Assembly (NCBI GenBank): GCA_018058095.1
Contig: JAGPCO010000030.1
Coordinates: 1-62,797, forward strand
Direction of reading: 5' to 3'
DNA from: Kofleriaceae bacterium
GTDB lineage: Bacteria; Myxococcota_A; Polyangia; Haliangiales; Haliangiaceae
Length of the DNA: 62,797 nt
Shown here: in pieces, positions 55,602-62,797 of the stretch
Numbering within the stretch: the first letter of the stretch is position 1
Layout of the letters: every line of letters starts with the position of its first letter
The notes under the pieces: model-generated
The model's database searches: none
What the model was told of the DNA's origin: nothing
Seen by the model: the letters and a program-made list of their open reading frames with translations, nothing else
Position numbers and translations under genes: made by a program

Positions 55602-56357
55602 CTACGAGCCGTACTTGTCGGGGACGTCGGCCGGGCTGGTCTGCGCCTGCGCCGGCGACCCGCCGCCCGAGTTGACGTTGCTGGTCGGCCCACCCGAGAT
55701 CTGGATGAGGCTCTTGCCGGAGAAGGTGGCCGACCGCGCGCCGACGTCGACGTTGCTGCCGGCCTGGAGCGACAGCTCGGTCTGCGCGGTCCAGGTCGCC
55801 GTCTTGCTGACGAACTTGATCTCGCCGGTCGGCGCCTGCACGCACACGTCACCGGCGAGGGCCTCGATCGTGATGTGGTTGGCGGCGGCGTCGAAGGTGA
55901 TGCGGCCCTTGCCGGCCCCATCCTCGATCACGATCTTGTCCTGACCGCCGTCGTCGTCGAAGAACATCAGGCGCGAGCCGGCGCGCGACTTGATGACCCG
56001 GCGTGCGTTCTTGCCGTCGGCGTTGTTGTCGGGCGGCTTGTCCTTGCCGTTCCACAGCGCGCCCAGCACGTACGGCCGCTCCATGCTGCCGTGCTCGAAC
56101 AGCACCAGCACCTCGTCGTGGACCTCGGGCTGGAAGAACCAGCCGCGGTTCTTGCCGGCACCGGTCGAGATGACCGGGATCCAGCGGCTGGCCAGGTCGA
56201 CCGAGAGGGCCGGGAAGGCGACCTTGACGCGCCCGAGCTTCTCCGGGTCCTGGTTGTCGGTGACGGTGCCGACCAGCGCCTCGTTGACGTTGCCCTGCTC
56301 GGCTTGCGACTGGAGCACCTGCGCGGTCAGCAGGCTCTGCAGGCTGGTCACGGACAT
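55602..56357 (-). CDS. gpV/VgrG-like contractile-system spike protein
   Basis: This 251-residue protein has an OB-fold domain (about 25-110; GTVTDNQDPEKLGRVKVAFP, SRWIPVISTGAGKNRGWFFQ, PEVHDEVLVLFEHGSMERPY and VLGALWNGKDKPPDNN) then a beta-helix of short repeats (about 125-235), which is the layout of phage gpV and VgrG central spikes. It lacks the gp27-like hub fused in VgrG and the lysozyme domain of gp5, so it resembles the spike of eCIS and myophages. It has a TAGGAT box 6 nt before the ATG. It is alone: no sheath, tube, baseplate or PAAR genes are in the window. The AAA ATPase and giant protein of the same functional class are 26 kb away. Confidence 0.85.
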   Translation of the reverse strand: MSVTSLQSLLTAQVLQSQAEQGNVNEALVGTVTDNQDPEKLGRVKVAFPALSVDLASRWIPVISTGAGKNRGWFFQPEVHDEVLVLFEHGSMERPYVLGALWNGKDKPPDNNADGKNARRVIKSRAGSRLMFFDDDGGQDKIVIEDGAGKGRITFDAAANHITIEALAGDVCVQAPTGEIKFVSKTATWTAQTELSLQAGSNVDVGARSATFSGKSLIQISGGPTSNVNSGGGSPAQAQTSPADVPDKYGS

Positions 56358-56363
56358 GGGGCC

Positions 56364-56369
56364 ATCCTA
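56364..56369 (-). promoter_or_regulatory. -10 box TAGGAT, leaderless start
   Basis: On the minus strand TAGGAT ends 6 nt before the ATG at 56357. Confidence 0.5.
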
Positions 56370-56497
56370 CTACGGCCGCCGGGCGCCGCCGCTTCCCCGG
56401 CGCGGCCGGGCAGGGACGGGTGTGGTCCGTGCCGGTAAGGATCCGGATCGCCCCGGGTTCTGGCGCCGGGGCCAGTGCTTTGGCGGACCTGCCGAGA

Positions 56498-60159
<3,662 letters not shown>

Positions 60160-60282
60160 GTGCGGCCTGGGGGTTACCACGACCCGGGCCGGGCCGGCCA
60201 GCCAGCGGCGGCGCGATCGGGTCGGCGCGATCGGTGCGGCCGCGCAGCCGCCCGGGTGGGGTGGGGCCGGCCCCAGGTGCGG

Positions 60283-60288
60283 TAGGGT
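60283..60288 (+). promoter_or_regulatory. -10 box TAGGGT
   Basis: TAGGGT ends 8 nt before the ATG at 60297. Confidence 0.45.
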
Positions 60289-60296
60289 CCCCCGCC

Positions 60297-61922
60297 ATGG
60301 TCGCCGACGCGCCCACGCCCACGCCGTTGCCGGTGGCCACGGCCCCGGCGCGCCCGGGCCCGCACCGGGCGGCGCGGCTGCGGGCCCTGGCCCGCCGCCA
60401 CCGCTGGGCCGCCGGTTTCGTCCTCCTGTACCTGTACTCGTTCCCGTACTTCCCGGCCATCCGCTCCGCCAACGAGCTGCCGCGCGCGTACCTGGTCCAG
60501 GCCATGGTCGACCACGGCACCTTCCGCATCGATCACGGCGTGGCGCGCTGGGGCACCACCGCCGACGTGTCGCCGTCAGGCGGGCACCACTACTCCAACA
60601 AGGCGCCGGGGTCGTCGATGCTGGCGGTCCCGGCCTACCTGCTGTACCGCCTGGGCGCCGCCGCCGTCGGCGCCGAGCCGACGCTGGCCGGCACGGTGCT
60701 GGTGAGCCGGCTGTGGACCGGGGTGGTGCCCGGCCTGCTGTTCCTGCTGCTGCTGTCCCGCTTCCTGCGCCGCTACGCGCCCGACCCCGACGTCCGCCGG
60801 ATGGTGCTGCTGGCGTACGGGCTCGGCTCGATGGCCATGACCTACTCGGTGCTGTTCATCTCGCACCAGCTGGCCGCCATCGCCATCGCCGCGGCCTGGA
60901 TCGTCGCGGTCGAGGTCGGCGACCGCACGCGATCGTGGCGCTGGCTCGGGGTCGCCGGCCTGCTGGCCGGGGCCGCCCCGCTCATCGACTACCAGGCCGC
61001 GTTCGCCGGGGTGCCGGTGGCGCTGGCGGTGCTGCCGGCGCTGTGGCGCACGCTCGGGGCGGCCGGCGCGCGCGGCCGCGGCCTGGTGCTGGCGCTGGCC
61101 GGGGCGGCGCTGCCGATCGGCGTGCTGCTCGGTTACCACGCCGTGTGTTTCGGTAGCCCGCTGCGCACCGGCTACGACGCCTCGGAGACCTTCGCCCACT
61201 TCCACCAGCAGGGCTTCCTCGGCATCACCACGCTGCGCTGGGACGCCTTCGTCGGCTCGACCGTGGCCGGCGACAACGGCCTGTTCACGTTCAGCCCGTG
61301 GCTGGTGCTGGTGGTGCCGGGCTGGTGGCTGCTGTGGCGGCGCGGCCAGGCCGGTGACCGCGCCACCGCGCTGATGTCGATCGCCGTCGCCGTCATCTAC
61401 CTGCTGTTCATCTCCTCGATCAACTTCTGGCGCGGCGGCTGGCAGCTCGGGCCGCGCTACATCACCGCGATGCTGCCGTTCTTGCTGCCGCCGGTGGCGA
61501 TGGCGATGTCGGCGGCGGCGACGCGCTGGGCCTGGCGCGGGCTGGTGCTCGGGCTGATCGGCGTCGGGGTCGTCGTCTACGCGGTCAGCGCGGCCGAGTT
61601 CCCGCACTTCCCCGACCGCTACCGCAACCCCCTGTACGAGATCACCTTCCGCCTGATGGGCGACGACCTGGCACCGTACAACCTGGGCTGGCTGCTCGGT
61701 CTACGCGGCCTGGCCTGCCTGGTGCCCTACCTGGTGGTGCTGGGCCTGGTCGTCGGCGTGGTGGCGGTGCCTGGGCGACCGCACCTGCGGGCGGCGGCGC
61801 TGGCGGTGGTGGTGACCACGGCGGTGATCGCCAGCTACGCCTGGTTTCCGCGCTCGGGCCGCGCCGCCGACGAGGCGTATCGGCGGTATGTTGCTGGGGC
61901 CATGCCTGGAGAACCGCGATGA
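60297..61922 (+). CDS. GT-C-like multi-pass membrane protein
   Basis: This 541-residue protein has about eleven membrane helices. Its N-terminal region has [20 protein letters not shown] and [20 protein letters not shown], which resemble the first loop of GT-C (GT39/ArnT-like) glycosyltransferases; the acidic residues there are candidates for catalysis. It is probably transferring a sugar from a lipid-linked donor made by the divergent GT2 enzyme. The TAGGGT box is 8 nt upstream. Its TGA stop overlaps the ATG of the next gene. Confidence 0.72.
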   Translation: MVADAPTPTPLPVATAPARPGPHRAARLRALARRHRWAAGFVLLYLYSFPYFPAIRSANELPRAYLVQAMVDHGTFRIDHGVARWGTTADVSPSGGHHYSNKAPGSSMLAVPAYLLYRLGAAAVGAEPTLAGTVLVSRLWTGVVPGLLFLLLLSRFLRRYAPDPDVRRMVLLAYGLGSMAMTYSVLFISHQLAAIAIAAAWIVAVEVGDRTRSWRWLGVAGLLAGAAPLIDYQAAFAGVPVALAVLPALWRTLGAAGARGRGLVLALAGAALPIGVLLGYHAVCFGSPLRTGYDASETFAHFHQQGFLGITTLRWDAFVGSTVAGDNGLFTFSPWLVLVVPGWWLLWRRGQAGDRATALMSIAVAVIYLLFISSINFWRGGWQLGPRYITAMLPFLLPPVAMAMSAAATRWAWRGLVLGLIGVGVVVYAVSAAEFPHFPDRYRNPLYEITFRLMGDDLAPYNLGWLLGLRGLACLVPYLVVLGLVVGVVAVPGRPHLRAAALAVVVTTAVIASYAWFPRSGRAADEAYRRYVAGAMPGEPR

Positions 61923-62797
61923 CCCGCCTCGTGCCCGTGTGGATCGCGGCGCTCGCCCTGGCCGGCTGCAAGGGCCGAAGCGAGGGGGCCGCGGGCGGAG
62001 CCGGGTCGGCGGCGCCCGGCGCGGGATCGGGTTCGGGATCGGCGGAGCCCCCGGCCCTGGCCGCGCTGGCGACCCGCTGTGATGGCCAGGACTGGGAGGC
62101 GTGCCGCTCGCTCGGCGTGATCCTGACCGAGGCCGCGAGTGGTGCCGGCGTCGCCGTCGACGTGCCGCGGGCGGCGGCGCTGTTCGGTCGGGCCTGCGAC
62201 GGCGGGCTGGCCGCGGCCTGCAACAACCTGGGCCTCCTGGTCGGCGAGGGGCTCGGCGTGCCGGCCGACGGCGCGCGGGCCCGCGGCCTGTACCAGCGCG
62301 CCTGTGATGGCGGCGCGCTGCTCGGATGCCGCAACCTGGGCCTCATGCTGCGCGACGGCCGCGGCGTGCCGGCCGAGCCGGCCGCGGCCGTCGCCGCCTT
62401 CACCCGCGCGTGCGACGGCGGGCTGGCCTTCGCGTGCACCAACCTCGGCCAGATGTTCGCCGACGGCGTCGGGCCGACCGGGGCGGGCTCGGGCGTCGGC
62501 TCGGGCGTGGGCACGGCGCCGGAGCCGGCGCGCGCCACCGCGATGTGGAAGCGGGCGTGTGACGGCGGCGACGCCGCCGGCTGCCGGCTGCTCGGTGTGG
62601 CGTACGTGCGCGGCTTCGGCGTGCCCCGCGGCAACGCGCCGGCCTCGGTGTGGCTGCGCATGGCGTGTGACCACGGCGACTGCCTGGGCTGCCGCAACCT
62701 GGGCGAGCTGACGCTGAAGGGTGCCGGCGTCGATCGGGATGCGGCCGCGGCCGCCGCGCTGTTCGCCCGGGCCTGCCGCGCCGGCGACGACGGGGGG
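61919..62797 (+). CDS. Sel1-repeat lipoprotein, cut by window end
   Basis: This gene starts at ATG 61919 inside the preceding stop (ATGA) and is open to the last base, so only 293 residues are seen. The signal ends LALAGCKG, a classical lipoprotein box with C17. After a G/S/A linker come seven cysteine-bearing Sel1-like repeats of about 36 residues, such as LFGRACDGGLAAACNNLG, YQRACDGGALLGCRNLGLM and FTRACDGGLAFACTNLG, with two cysteines each as in HcpA-type proteins. It probably scaffolds proteins in the periplasm or at the outer membrane. Its partner is the GT-C-like membrane protein. Confidence 0.88.
   Translation, partial: MTRLVPVWIAALALAGCKGRSEGAAGGAGSAAPGAGSGSGSAEPPALAALATRCDGQDWEACRSLGVILTEAASGAGVAVDVPRAAALFGRACDGGLAAACNNLGLLVGEGLGVPADGARARGLYQRACDGGALLGCRNLGLMLRDGRGVPAEPAAAVAAFTRACDGGLAFACTNLGQMFADGVGPTGAGSGVGSGVGTAPEPARATAMWKRACDGGDAAGCRLLGVAYVRGFGVPRGNAPASVWLRMACDHGDCLGCRNLGELTLKGAGVDRDAAAAAALFARACRAGDDGG

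Noticed and set aside
61888..62562. Several overlapping short plus-strand frames near the window end
   Set aside because: They are shadows of the Sel1-repeat lipoprotein gene that starts at 61919 and has no stop before the window ends.

Overview
The window is about 74% G+C, uses codons with a very strong G/C third position, and mixes Hanks-type kinases, HEAT/TPR/Sel1 repeat proteins, many lipoproteins and small gliding-type (AgmX/TonB-like) domains. This points to a myxobacterium-like member of Myxococcota; a Haliangium/Kofleria-type lineage is my best guess, from style only. Coding density is high and no gene-free stretch exceeds about 300 bases. There is one tRNA (Cys) and no rRNA or CRISPR array. 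No complete transposase gene was seen, but short non-autonomous repeats are present.

Layout: 0-2.5 kb holds a PhoB/PhoR-like two-component pair. 2.5-7.8 kb is a minus-strand operon with two MlaE permeases and two MlaF ATPases but no MCE subunit, led by threonine aldolase and a TPR lipoprotein. 7.9-11.1 kb carries two unknown small genes, a UPF0104/LPG-synthase-type flippase-like protein and a CpsB-like PHP phosphatase. 11.2-13 kb has two paralogous coiled-coil membrane proteins with a 23-bp minisatellite between them. 13.06-14.6 kb has tRNA-Cys, a patatin and a membrane protein.

The most unusual part is 14.6-29.8 kb. A minus-strand tandem-AAA ATPase of the kind found with extracellular contractile injection systems (eCIS) is coupled to glutathione reductase. 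Divergent from it run an unknown 312-residue protein and a 3,218-residue multidomain protein with an HELTH metalloprotease-like motif, annexin-like helical repeats, a hydrophobic membrane-active-looking segment, a five-copy APVSQ linker and two zeta-toxin-like P-loop kinase domains. The giant gene is followed, with stop/start overlaps, by a 92-residue protein (possible immunity/antitoxin) and a YbjN/type-III-chaperone-like protein. An eCIS/phage-type spike protein lies alone at 55.6 kb; no sheath, tube or baseplate genes are in the window.

The rest is housekeeping and surface biology: a B12-type radical SAM protein, an M61 peptidase, glmM, NAD(P)HX repair, an ECF sigma factor, a HEAT-repeat protein, a 7TM-HD (PgpH-type) phosphodiesterase behind a pseudokinase, a canonical Ser/Thr kinase, a VanW protein, a membrane sulfatase-like protein, a glycosyltransferase and a Sel1 lipoprotein that runs off the end.

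Two window-wide regularities stand out. First, the first gene of most transcription units has a TAnnnT box 6-10 nt before its start codon and no Shine-Dalgarno, which suggests mostly leaderless mRNAs, while downstream genes are joined by ATGA/GTGA/TGATG overlaps. Second, three related MITE-like repeats and one of another family begin and end with TA and sit exactly in stop codons or in promoter -10 boxes, the places where TA survives in such a GC-rich genome.
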